DNA from: Norana najaformis | Taxonomy: Eukaryota > Annelida > Clitellata > Crassiclitellata > Hormogastridae | Length of the DNA stretch: 64,000 bases | Reading direction: 5' to 3' | NCBI GenBank assembly: GCA_964023275.1 | Contig: OZ029916.1 | Span: 20,058,064-20,122,063, forward strand | Shown: positions 20,501 to 32,023 of the stretch, piece after piece | Layout: each line of letters opens with the position of its first letter | Numbering within the stretch: the stretch's first letter is position 1 | Notes under the pieces: generated by a model | What the model saw: only the letters and a program-made list of their open reading frames with translations | Databases searched by the model: none | Told to the model about the DNA's origin: nothing | Made by a program: the position numbers and the translations under genes

Positions 20501-23500
20501 CCGAATTTGAGAGAAATCGGGTTTTTCAGTCTGCTCGCATAGTGCGAATTTATAGCGTGCATAGAAAGTACTGTTAGAGAACAATTTTTGCCAACATATT
20601 TTGGAAGCCAGCTAATGACAAAAGTTACAAAGAGAACTGTAGAAACAAGGCCATAACAAAGCTCATTAACAGATTTAAACAAAACGCTGATTGTAATTAT
20701 ATCAAGTACCGCTAGGTAATATGAAACAATTATTTCAAAATGACAAACGCGTATGTAATCCAGCAACTCCCTATAGTTTAGGCTTGAAGCTGATTTAAGT
20801 GCATCTAGGTCCTAATAGCCCTAATCTGGCAATATTTGATTAAATATTTTTGCATCGTTTTCTCTGTCCTAGATTTTATAGCATTTGGGGCATCGCTTAA
20901 TCGAACTGGTCGTCGAATTGTCTATTACTGTGAATGGCCGATGTATGCCAGGTACTACGGACAAGAGGCAAGCATGCTTGTTACAGAAAGATTTACAAAT
21001 ATATATATAAGTCTACTTGGTAAACCTTTATGCATTCTACATTTAGGTCTGCTTGTACTTACATAGACAAGTATAGAAACATTTCGGCAAATGATTTACG
21101 AAACTCGCATTATTATTCTTGAGCATTGGAATACGGAAAGTCTAGCGTGTATGTTATGGATGTCCTGGGTCATCCTTTTTCTGTAATCTGTGTTTCGAGA
21201 AAATTTCTTTTGTGATTTGCGTAATTGCTAACAATACAGTGCTTTGTGACCATTTATTAACATGTATTTCAGAAGAGACCATCAATGTTGTTTTTCTTTT
21301 GAAGGTCAATTATGAGCTGATATCCCGGACGTGCAACATGTTCCGGGCTCTAACTGACATCTATTACATCTACCACAGCATCGATGCCATGATCGAATAC
21401 ATCTCACGCGATCCTTACAACATGTCGCGCTACGCTGGCCCTGGTGCCTGGAACGACGCCGACGAAGTAGGACAATCGCTTCCATAATTCAATCGTAAGC
21501 AGGGTGCCATCTTGAAGGGAAGTCGTGAAGCATCCTCCCTCGCTGGTTCTGGTTATAAGGCCTATCTATGTGCATTTTCCCTATTTGTTTAGCCTCAGCA
21601 CGCTGCTTCTTCTTCCCATGTGCTTCCAAAATCAGTTCGTACCCTGTTCAAGACAACCTGGTTTAGAAGGTTGCTGTAAAGGTCTACCCTCAGTGAAGAG
21701 TTTCGATTAGTCGGTAACCGCTTGTCCGGGCCATTTAACTCATGTTTTCTTTGAGCGCTAAAACAATAAACTAAACGGTTTGAGAGGCTGCAAAATACGC
21801 TCGATAAATGCCCAGTTACAAAATCCAAACACTTACCTTCGATCTTGATCTGGAACCAAACACTTTTGCCTATCAATTTTGTTTTGACTGAGCGCCTGTG
21901 AATAGGCTGATCCCCGTGACGTGGCTTTCGTTGGGCGCTGTATAAATCTCGGGATTACGATTACGATTACACCTCTCCCAGATTCCATGTTTCCTGTAGG
22001 TTGTTTCCATGTTTCTGTTGAATTTGTTGGATTTCGACTGGACTCGTCTCTGACTTCAGCATGCGTATCGCTTGATGCCTTAAGCATTGTTATATCCTTA
22101 AGTGTTATTACAGCTTTGCCACAGAAGTTTTCCGTTTCAGGTTATATTTTTATAGACTAGTTGTGTTCATTTGCTTACAACATGCGTTGTGCCCTAATTT
22201 AATTAACGATGTTACCTATTCTATGACTATGTATAAAACCTATGGTCAAACATTGCATATAGAAAGAATTATTAATGAAGTCAAATTTCAATCTTTATCC
22301 CTGCCTCTAACATGCTAAAGCGTTAACGGGTAAAAGACATTTATATGTCTTTAAAGAACCTTTCAGAAGTGTGGTCCCTGAGTAGAAGGACCTTTCGACT
22401 GAGAGGTAAATAAGACCATAACAGTCCCTCAATAGAACATAACTAACATCCTAGATTGCGCGGGTATCCTATTAATTTACCGACCCAGACAAAATGGCGG
22501 TGGCCTGGTATATAGTAATCGTAATCGTAATCTCGAGATTTCTACAGCGCCCAACGAAAGCTAAGTCGCGGAAACCAGCTTATTCACAGGCGCTCAGTCA
22601 AAATAAAATCGATAGGCAAAAGGGTTTGGTTCCAGGTCAAGATCCAGGAGTCAGGCAGTCAGACAGTCGGACGGCTACGGTGGATGGTGTTTGAAATTGA
22701 AGCGAGAAGAGAGATAAGGGGAAGAGGAAGAATCAGGATAAGATTTAAGAAGATAGTATACAACCATACTCGACTGAGAGGTAAATACGTATATATATAC
22801 ACGAGTATACAAGTATATCAAGAAGATAGTATACAACTGCAAATGACTGCTTAACTTTAAAGTGCTTACCGGCGTCGTATTTACAGCTCCAATCTGCCAC
22901 CCAAAAGACCACTCATTAGTCTTTAGTGACTGCATAGACTATAATATGATACCGAAATAAATGTAGCCTACATACAAGTTTGAGTGATAATTAAAAATGA
23001 ATTCAAGGTACATTCAGATCTGTTGGGTGAGCTTTTGCAGCGTTTTTCATGTAGGCCTAAGCTTGTCAATAAGTCAGTGTACACCGATGCACATTAGGAA
23101 TGTCCCAACCTATAGTAAGTTTATTACTATAAAGCTTTGTTAATGATAAGCCTATTGATAGTAAGCTTATTACTATAAAGCTTTGTTAATGATAAGCCTA
23201 TTGATAGTAAGCTTATTACTATAAAGCTTTGTTAATGATAAGCCTATTGATAGTAAGCTTATTACTATAAAGCTTTGTTAATGATAAGTCTATTGTTTTT
23301 CTCCTTTCTCGCCTAATTATCTGACTCATTGGCTGGATTATCTGTTGTCATGAAACTTGACAGCTGGCCATTGGCAATTTCGGACTTAGCGACAATCAAG
23401 AGCGTCTGCAAATGGGGATGTGGTCAATAATGGCGTTGCCCTTGATAATGTCAAACGATCTCAGTGACATTCGGCCTTCATCGAAAGATCTGCTTCAGAA

Positions 23501-24192
23501 CAGAAACATCATTGCCATCAACCAGGATCCACTCGGAAAACAAGGCATACGAATCGCACAGGTATTTAAGTTAAACGACACTCCTTTTGCCATAGACGAC
23601 GCTGATGGCGGAAGTCATCAGGCACAAGAGGTTTAACTCAGACTAGCCCGATACAATTGTTAAAGTGGACATTTGACTCACTTGTTTTTCAGCATCAATA
23701 ACAATAACAGTGGCAGTGATAGGGAAAGTGCTATTGTCACTGACAACAGCTGTACCGATGACAATAACGATAACAACATGACCAACAACAACAATGTAAA
23801 TAGGCCTACAACACAATTTATCTTAGAAATCATTTTTACATTGAGCAAGGCAATAGTAATTATTGTTGATCTAAAGTAATTCAGTTGGCCCCCAATGAGT
23901 ATGGCCTGTTATTGGTTATTCGCAGCGAGTGTCGGTGTCGGTCTGGGTGAAGGAAATCTTGCCACGTGGTAGTCTGGCCGTTGCCTTCATGAATCAGGCG
24001 AGATCAGGTGGTCCAAATCTGGTCATCTTCAGCCTCAGCAACCTTTCTCAGCTCAACCCATCACTTTCCTACAACGTCACAGAAGTGTTCGACAACAACT
24101 TCATCGGTCGATACAAACTGAACGACACTCTGCGAATCTATGTAAATCCGATGGGAATTTATCTGGTCAAAGTTGTGCCATCAACAACTTAA
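15651..24192 (+). CDS. GLA: Alpha-galactosidase A-like lysosomal glycosidase, copy 2 (7 exons, 416 aa)
   Basis: Tandem paralogue of the upstream gene with identical intron positions. Exons: 15651-15829, 17904-18078, 20076-20250, 20873-20967, 21305-21466, 23364-23561, 23926-24192. Intron 4 uses a GC donor (ACAAGAG then GCAAGC); the others are GT-AG. The signal peptide is hydrophobic residues 5-21, then VDKVQS before LNNG. Catalytic residues are five positions lower than in copy 1: nucleophile D165 in KMDGC and acid/base D226. CEWPMY supports alpha-galactosidase rather than NAGA specificity. NQDPLGKQG is intact here, unlike copy 1. Sequons NYT, NRT, NMS, NLS, NVT and NDT are visible. The start is the first in-frame ATG after a likely 5' UTR splice acceptor at 15648. 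Exon 7 is nearly identical to that of copy 1 while exon 5 is only about 78% identical, suggesting gene conversion. Confidence 0.93.
16301..16622. repeat. 55-bp tandem repeat, about 6 copies
   Basis: The unit contains CTGTAATTTATGGGTAAATG and GGGGTTTGCCAGAGC. Copies are spaced exactly 55 bases (for example 16311 and 16366). The array lies in intron 1 of alpha-galactosidase copy 2. The last unit is the most diverged. Confidence 0.95.
17489..17556. repeat. CT microsatellite
   Basis: A CT run with CCCTCT interruptions in intron 1 of alpha-galactosidase copy 2. Confidence 0.9.
19503..19540 (+). repeat. Dispersed repeat fragment (GCGC..AAGAACCTC..AAAAGCGCT)
   Basis: The core CGCATTTTAAGAACCTCACA then AAAGCGCT recurs at 52411-52445 and, diverged, at 52964-52998; an inverse-orientation relative is at 35140-35175. 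It resembles the 3' tail of a retroposon family. It lies in intron 2 of alpha-galactosidase copy 2. Confidence 0.5.
21840..21971 (+). mobile_element. SINE-like repeat, copy A (truncated)
   Basis: One of five copies of a dispersed element in this window. In sense orientation it contains TTGACTGAGCGCCTGTGAAT and GGCTTTCGTTGGGCGCTGTA, and ends in repeated GATTAC units (GATTACGATTACGATTAC near 21954-21971). This copy lacks the 5' part seen in copies D and E. It lies in intron 5 of alpha-galactosidase copy 2. Confidence 0.8.
22515..22740 (-). mobile_element. SINE-like repeat, copy B (antisense)
   Basis: Reverse-complement copy of the same family. On the + strand it begins with GTAATCGTAATCGTAATC, then CAGCGCCCAACGAAAGC and AGGCGCTCAGTCAAAA. 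It sits about 540 bases from copy A in the same intron, in the opposite orientation. Confidence 0.8.
23111..23296. repeat. 46-bp tandem repeat, 4 copies
   Basis: The unit contains TTATTACTATAAAGCTTTGT and TAATGATAAGCCTATTGA. It lies in intron 5 of alpha-galactosidase copy 2 and ends about 70 bases before exon 6. Confidence 0.95.
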
Positions 24193-26123
24193 TGATGCCA
24201 TTCTGTAATTATAGGCTCTCTATATAAACACATTTCTTATTCACATACATCGCACATAAGATGTCGTTTGAATTGTAGTCATGGATGGTCATTCAAGTCT
24301 GAGTTTGCGAACAAATAAGACACAGAAATAAATGCAAGTGCCTTTGCTAGTGTTTTAAGATCCCGTTGTTTTCTCGGGGCATAGGCTATACACGCAAACC
24401 TGCCTTTGCTTTTTCTTTAGCAATGCATAACAAATAATCCTCGGCCAACTTCATCTCAGACTGTTTTTAGTAACTCGTGAAACGATGATACTCAGAGTAA
24501 GTCTTACATTAGAGGTAGCCTTAAAAGTTTTATAGGTAGCTGGAAATAATCAGACTCGTGTGATACCTAAACGTTAGGCTTAAATCGGTGCTTCGTTGGC
24601 TCAACAACATCGCACTTTGAGTTTCATTTGGATGAGAGATGTTCAACATATTGGCCTAACGTTGCTGTTGGGTTACAATGAAGAAATTTGCAGAGCTGCG
24701 AAATTGTTATATTTTACAATATTTCAATACATTATGCGATTTATGCATAATTATGTAGATTCATATGTAATCTGTTATGGTGTATATTTTTATGCACAGA
24801 ATATTCATTAGGCCTATGAATTGCATGCGTTTTTTGTTGTTTATTTGTGTCTTCGCTACACACACTCTAGTGATATGTATTTTGTGTTAATGCTGTTTGA
24901 GTTTTTAATAGTTGCTTCTGGGCATTGTTAAGTATCTTGCTTCTGCCGTCTACAAGTTTTCCAATAAAACTCTTACTTAGATATGTCACAGACTGCATAT
25001 ATTTCAGTTCCAGACTTTATCCCATCTCCACATCGACTGCCAAGATTTACCTAGTCGAATTCATGTTCATACTTAGGCAATGATTATTGCATGCTATATG
25101 CTAGCGCATACTCCTTTACTTCATACCTAAAATCTGCGAACCTTCTCACGTACTGTCTTTACTTAATCTATACATACATTCAAATTCACTAAACTGTGGC
25201 TGCATTATTTATGTAGCGCCAAAAGATACTTCACTGCAAATCTATTCAACTTTTAGTTTTATAAATAAATTTTATTAAAGCGCTGTACAACTTAAACTGT
25301 TCTGCACACGTAGCTAGCTACCTTAAGAAAAATATCATACTTAAATGGTTATTCCAACCTTTAATTTATTTTTTACTTTCTGCTCATCAGCTGCACCTAT
25401 GCTGTCTCATGGTATAATCTGTTCCGCTCTTGCGTTAACGGTTTGCCTTAATTAAATATCCAAGAATTGAGTTCTCTTTATGAAACTTTTAGAGCGCTGA
25501 AGAAAAGCAATGAGCGAGTGACTATAACTACATGAAAATAAAGAATCTAAAACATTGAACCCAAAAAGGTTTATGTATCAGCTTCGTTTAAGATGGAAAT
25601 GTACATCATGCAGTTCTTTGAAAGCAAAAGCATGCATGTCGTTAATGCTAATTGTTTTTGCACTTCAGTAGAACAATTCTGCAATTATTTCGGCAAAGAA
25701 CGTTCTCGAGCGGATAAGATGCGTTTCTGGCCAACACATTAACAACTGTTAGACAACTTAACCATGCCTTACTTACCTGCGCCTTCCTTACATTGTCTTT
25801 TTTTAAAACAAGAATTACGTCATAATGAAGTTGATTAATTGCCGAGCAGCGGTGAGACAACTTCCATAAGTTGCACTTAGACCGGAGGTAGAGAGGACGA
25901 GGAGGACAAGGGTGGTGTGCTTTCGCTGAATGGATTTGGTCCGATGGCTTCAGGGGAGTAACGCGGGGGTAGGAATTAGCGTGAAACACCGATGGGAAGA
26001 AAACAGCAGAGAACGATGGAATAAGTGTAATTTTAACATTAAATATAATTTTTAAAAATTGCTCAAGTTATAAAATAAAAAATCAAGCAACAGCGTTATA
26101 GCATAAGTTAATTTTCATTCAAG
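24193..26123. other. Intergenic region before the beta-tubulin gene
   Basis: Holds the 3' UTR of alpha-galactosidase copy 2 and AT-rich sequence. No gene is recognised; the 113-codon antisense frame at 25648-25989 resembles nothing I know. The tubulin promoter should be near the right end, but I see no convincing core motif. Confidence 0.55.
24327..24332 (+). promoter_or_regulatory. Poly-A signal, alpha-galactosidase copy 2
   Basis: AATAAA lies 135 bases after the stop codon, followed by a GT-containing stretch. Another AATAAA at 24963-24968 could serve a longer 3' UTR. Confidence 0.5.
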
Positions 26124-29100
26124 ATGCGGGAGATAGTTCATCTTCAGGTCGGAAATTGCGGAAATCAGATGGGAGCCAAGGTAAGGAGTGCATTTGAAAG
26201 CTATCTGTAGGTCATCCACATTCGGCTATGGTTCTATTGCCTCTTTTGTACTAAAGATTATTCAGATGAGCCATACAGGCGCAGATCTTACCCCAAATTG
26301 ATTAATATATAATTATAATTTATGTGCATAGAAACATGTTTAAATGTACGTAGTCTAAGAACTTGTGTGCTGACTGTTTTATATCAGAAATCCTTTCTGT
26401 CATCAACATTGTCTACAATATTAAAACTTTTATTTCTGCCTTTTCGTGTTCTTTTGTTCTTTTCATGCAGCACTTAAAAATACGCGTTTGGCACTGAGCA
26501 ACTATACCCAGTTCTTTTACGGCCCTGCAGGTCAATCCCTAAATGCTTTATACATCACCTCCGCCTTGCTTAGTTGAATCTTTCAACTCTTTGAAAATGT
26601 TCTCTTATAGTAAATATGTCAAAATTTATAGGTAGTAGGTTGAGGGTTGGTTGATAATAAGCTAATATTACTTTGACTTGTAGGCCTATAGTCTAAAAAT
26701 AGCCCTATTGTTTCTGCAGTTCTGGGAGGTGATTTCAGACGAGCATGGCATCGACCCAACAGGTCGCTTCCGGGGAAATTCAGATCTTCAGCTGGAACGA
26801 ATAAACGTCTATTTCAACGAAGCCACAGGTCGTTCTTCAGTCACTTCACTTTGAAAAGGAGGACACAGACGCGCAGTCTAATAAGTCTCGTTTTAAATGT
26901 CACAACTAGACAATCACTTAATTTTTTGACGATCGAGGCCTCTATAAAGTGTTTATATATTAATGCTCAAGCTCGAATGTAACAAAGTGTCTCCTCTCAC
27001 ATTTTAATCTCATGGCTCTAATTTAAAATCAGTTGGTGAAAGGTCAGTCGACTCTCATTTGGAAAACCATTCCATGTCTCATATGAAGTCTGAACTTCAT
27101 TCTGGACACCCTGGCTGTGTCAAGTTGCTTGAATCAGGTGGTTGAGTCGTCAACGTACGTAAACGTATTAGATATATGAGGTATAGTCCAATATGTGAGG
27201 TGTTGTGGTTTATAGATGGTTATCTGTTTCAGGAGGACAGTTTGTGCCGAGAGCCGTGCTAGTCGACCTTGAGCCGAGTACGATGAATTCAGTCAGAGCT
27301 GGTCCATTTGGACAACTCTTCCGACCCGAAAACTTTGTATCCGGTTGGCTGATTCGCTGTTACTTTATTCTAATTTCTATTAATGCACAGGCTGCATTAA
27401 TTAGACGCGCAACTATAATTACATTCTTTACTAAATAATCATTCAGAAGGCCTATATCTGTGCAGCGAAGTCACTGCACTTTGAACTATGTTTATAAATA
27501 AGTGTCTCGAGCCGCAACACAAGAATAAGTCATGCTAGAAATATCCAGATCTACCTTAATTTGTCTCACAAATATGTGTGCATGTTCTTAGGTCTTCCAA
27601 ATGTCCGGTTTAGAACAGGACCCGTCACAAGGCCTGCGCTATTTAAATTCGGTTTCTATAGAATTGTGTTTTGTGAAAGATTAAAAATTTTTGGGTTCTG
27701 TTGCTTTAGACGGTTGTAGTCGTAAGTAGCTACACGCCGAGTGTACTTATATTTATTCACGGCGACCTTGGTCGCCTATGCATATGATAAAGACTTAGAC
27801 AAATATGCAAATTATCAAGCGTCTTTGATATTATTAAGAGCCAGTAGGCAGTATTAGTACATGAGGTTGATATTGAAACCATAGTTTATATAATTAAAGT
27901 TGAATCATATTCAGTTTATTTAGTCAGTTCATCGAATTAGCAGCGTCTTGTTTGAAATGCAGGGCATAACCACAAGATCAGTGTATTCCATTTTATAGCT
28001 TAAAGTTTCTCCTTTCATCTTTTTGTTATCAGGCTATTACATATCTTCCGAAATATGAAGTCAGTTAAGCGTCATTTTAGTTCATGATTTTTTTATTGTC
28101 TTAATTCTGAGGCCGACTATTTCTGGATGTGGTAACGTGAGGCCAACTAAGCCTAAATTGTAAGCTGGGCTTAGTCTACTCTTCACCAAATTCTCGTCAT
28201 ATTTTGTCGCGAGCTCCATATTATCAGCACGTGTCCGGTATTAGAAACCCTACATGTTCTCTTGGCGTTTTCTTATTGAATACTTAGTGGGAGATTTAGG
28301 AAATTTATCAAAATTAGAACTATACTGGACACATTTTTCGCTTGCAGTGCAATTAAATTAGGGGCGAGGCCACTGGTGGTCGGACACCCGCGTTTTCTTA
28401 CGGATGATTTATTAAATTTGCGTTCAGCGAGTTCGACAGAGAAGTGAGGCAACAGAGACCGATGCTGTACAATGTACACAATAAATTTATGATTAGACCC
28501 CTCACTGGGTAGAGTTCATAAGGTCATTAATAAAGAAACTGGGGTGTACTACTTGAGGTCAGACCGGAGCGTCGAACAACTGGGCGCGAGGCTACCACAC
28601 AGATGGCGCTGTTCTCGCCGAGACGGTGCTGGACATCGCTCGCAAAGAGGCGGAAGGCTGCGACTGCCTCCAGGGCATCCAGCTGACGCACTCCATCGGA
28701 GGAGGATGCGGTTCCGGTCTCGGTTCCAGGCTTCTAGATGAAATGAGAGACGAATATCCGGACCGCATTATCGCCAGCTTCTCCGTCATTCCGTCTCCTA
28801 AGGTCTGTGGAGTTTGTCTTCCGTATGCATGCATGCGTGTCATACACACCGGCATACGTACAGGTACATACTGGTACATGCATACAAACATACATACATG
28901 CATACATACATACATACATTTAAACAACGACACATTCACATACATACATATATATCATCATCATCTGTGGCGAGCCCCTTTCTGGAGTGTTGCCGTTTCC
29001 ATAACACGCTGCCAGCAGTCTCTATTCTGGGAACGTCTTCCGGCCACGTGTCGTCCGAAATTCAGTGGGCTCCACCACTCTAATCCATGTGTGGCGAAGG

Positions 29101-31527
29101 CGTCCAGCTGGTCTCTTCCAAACTCTTGTGGGGCCAGATATCATGGCTCATAGAGCTCTGGCATGGTCCTGTTTGCTGTCGCAACATGCGATGTGTCCAA
29201 ACAGCCGGAGCCTTTTTGACTGGATCATCTCTGACACAGGGATGTGCATCGTGCGTCGATTGACTTCCGCATTGGTGACGTGCACCATAAAGGGAATGCG
29301 CGGAATACTCCTCAGCCACCCTCCATGGAGCTTCGCCTCCAGGTCTTCGGTTAGCGTCCAAGTCTCAGCTTCATACAGAAGCACAAGGCAAAACAAGACA
29401 AACAAAAAGCAAGCTCACCTTTAATATTAAGACAGATAGTGCCCGGTATACATACTATATACTTTTTCAAGGCAGACAGTAAGTATGCCTTGAAAAGGCG
29501 GCGTTTTGTTGTTCAGCAAAACGTTAGTACTCCAGATTCCTGGTTGCATAGGCTGCTCATATATTCCTAGGCAATGGCCACGCACTGCCAAACCTCAGGC
29601 CCGATGCCACCATTTAGCCTAAACATGAGAATCGAGGTTTACAAGAGAACCCATTAACCAGCTCCATCTGGCTTCCTTTCACCTGTACGTGATCCAGTGT
29701 TGGACAATGGTCCCTGTCGTGTGTATTTTTTCTTTGCCCGGTTGATTTCGAGTTCGAATTTATGTGCCACCCGATCCATTATCTCCGAGGACAGAACCAG
29801 GACCTCCAGCATTTCGGCGAGAAGGATCACATCATCAGCATAATCCAGATCCGCCCCAACACATGCACCTGGGTTCTGGGTGCCTCTGTTCAATTGTCTA
29901 TTCCATGATCCTATCCATATGGCGTAGGAATGGATCTGGCGCCTTTTTGCACCCATTATTTCATGCAGGTATCGGAGACGGTCGTTGAGCCCTACAACGC
30001 CCAGCTGACGCTGAATCGCCTGGTGGAGAACAGCAACGAGACCTTCTGCATAGACAACGAAGCCCTGCACGACATCTGCTTCCGGACCCTCAAACTCACT
30101 GCTCCGAGCTACGCAGACTTAAACCACCTCATCTCTTGCACCATGTCAGGTATTTAGCAAAGACGTGTAGAACGCAATCAGTCATATTCTGTGGCCATGT
30201 AGGATTATCAGCCAATATACAAACGAACAAGATTGAGACTGTACATCGACTGTAGTATATCCATCTGCAGAAAGTTCATACTGAACGCAAGCAAGCAAAA
30301 CAAAGAACAGAAAAGCATACTATTCGTACTAGTCACCTATCAGTCACTTGCAGCATCGTCTTATAGTTTAGGGTGTGTATAATCTGGAGGATAATTAGTG
30401 AGACTGAACCACACCTAGAACTCGAGACAATTTTTATTACGGATGGAACTTGACTTTTCTTTGAGCCCATATATATTCAAGTCGACAAGATCCAAGAAAA
30501 TTTCTTATGGCGATTAAGCAACTTACGATATTTTAAATTCTAAATTATTTAAAAGGCTTCATATAATTCATAATTAATTATAGGCCTAGTTGTAGCCCTA
30601 TTTTTGTCTGTCAGCAATTCTGGATACCCACAAAACTATTGTAAGCTATTCTGGATACAAGCAAGTTATACCTCAAACTAGACAAATTGGTTACATCCTT
30701 CCATTACCTTTTTCCTTTACCTGTTGCAAATTATCATTCAACGTGTATTTTTCCATTGTGTGCACTCAGGCATAACGACGTGTTTTCGTTTCCCGGGGCA
30801 GCTGAACGCCGACCTACGTAAGCTTGCCGTCAACATGATCCCCTTCCCCCGCCTGCACTTCTTCATTCCGGGCTTCGTGCCTCTGACGGCCCGTGGCAGC
30901 CAGCCGTACCGCGCCCTGACCGTCCCCGACCTAACCAAGCAAATGTTCGACGCCAATAACATGATGGCGGCCGTGGACCCCCGTCACGGGCGATACCTGA
31001 CGGTGGCCGCGATCTTCCGCGGGCGGCTGTCGACGAAGGAGGTCGAGGAACAGATGCTGAACGTCCAGATGAAGAACAGCGCCTACTTCGTGCCATGGAT
31101 TCCGAACAATGTCAAGACGGCCATGTGCGACATTCCACCGAGAGGACTCAAGATGTCGGCCACCTTCATCGGTAACAACACAGCCATCCAGCAGCTGTTC
31201 AGACGCGTCAGCGAACAGTACGCCGCCCTCTACAGACGCAAAGCTTACCTGCATTGGTACTTGGGAGAGGGCATGGAGGAGCTAGAGTTCAACGACGCCG
31301 AATCCAACATGAACGATCTCGTCTCTGAGTACCGACAGTACCAGGAAGCACAGGCCACGTCGGCACCTCCTAGGAGGATGTCAAACGGATCCAACCGACA
31401 GCTGCAGCAGCAGAGACCAAAACAAATGGTAGCTCCATCTGTAGGATTTTCGACGAAACAGATTCCAACGACAACAGCCAAAAAATTCCCCAACAATTCA
31501 ACTAAGCCTCCGCCCCAAAGAAAATAA
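26124..31527 (+). CDS. TUBB: Divergent beta-tubulin with long basic C-terminal tail (6 exons, 486 aa)
   Basis: GTP-binding subunit that pairs with alpha-tubulin in microtubules. Exons: 26124-26180, 26720-26828, 27233-27343, 28558-28802, 29969-30149, 30770-31527. The first three (57, 109, 111 nt) match the usual animal beta-tubulin exon sizes; two further introns split the normally long last exon. The MREI autoregulation start, [45 protein letters not shown] and WIPNNVKTA are all present, so the fold is intact. Divergent points: NCGNQM near residue 11, and the phosphate-binding GGGTGSG loop reads GGGCGSG (Cys at 143). After EYRQYQEAQ the usual acidic tail is replaced by 57 residues (about 430-486) with no Asp or Glu and eleven Arg/Lys. 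Such a tail lacks Glu sites for polyglutamylation. A tissue-specific isotype is my inference. The beta-tubulin assignment is firm. Confidence 0.92.
28830..28960. repeat. TACA/TGCA tetranucleotide repeat
   Basis: GCATACATACATACAT-type units in intron 4 of the tubulin gene, ending in ATATATCATCATCATC at the edge of the antisense LINE relic. Confidence 0.85.
28960..29930 (-). mobile_element. Decayed LINE (non-LTR retrotransposon), antisense in tubulin intron 4
   Basis: The minus strand from about 29929 to 29654 encodes a reverse-transcriptase palm segment with [13 protein letters not shown] (YADD at about 29831-29842). The minus strand at 29405-29148 encodes a typical LINE C-terminal stretch with YEAETWTLT and RLRLFGHIA. 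Frames are interrupted and the middle is not readable, so it is inactive. The YADD and C-terminal motifs look RTE/jockey-like; the clade is uncertain. The element's 3' end appears to be near 28960, next to a microsatellite. Confidence 0.75.
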
Positions 31528-31605
31528 CAACAGAAATGACATTCATAACAACGGAAATGCTACTAAAACATCAACGACAACCACAACGACGACAACAACG
31601 ACCAT

Positions 31606-31611
31606 AATAAA
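31606..31611 (+). promoter_or_regulatory. Poly-A signal, beta-tubulin
   Basis: AATAAA lies 79 bases after the stop codon, downstream of a CAACGA-rich 3' UTR. Confidence 0.45.
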
Positions 31612-31674
31612 AATATTATTATTTTGAGTACTGTTCTGATCAGTGCATGTACATATGCGTGTATATAACCAATG

Positions 31675-31858
31675 TATGTATGTTTGTATGTATATGTATG
31701 CATGTATGTAGGTATGTATGTATGGATGGATGGATGGATGCATATATGGATGGATGGATGTACGTACGTATGTATGTGTGTATGCATGTACGTACTTACG
31801 TACGTATGTATAGATGGATGTACGTATGTATGTATATACATATGTATGTATGTTTCAA
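31675..31858. repeat. TATG/GGAT tetranucleotide microsatellite
   Basis: TATGTATG blocks alternate with GGATGGAT and TACGTACG blocks. Open frames here are Tyr/Met/Cys artefacts. Confidence 0.9.
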
Positions 31859-31983
31859 GACAATATAGCGCCTTGTAAGTGCCTCACAAAAGCATTGCAC
31901 TCTTGACTATAAGAAATTCTAAGCAAGATCATTGTAGGGTAGTTGTAAAGTTACTTGGGCTATCGTTATTTTACCTATACGGA

Positions 31984-32023
<40 letters not shown>

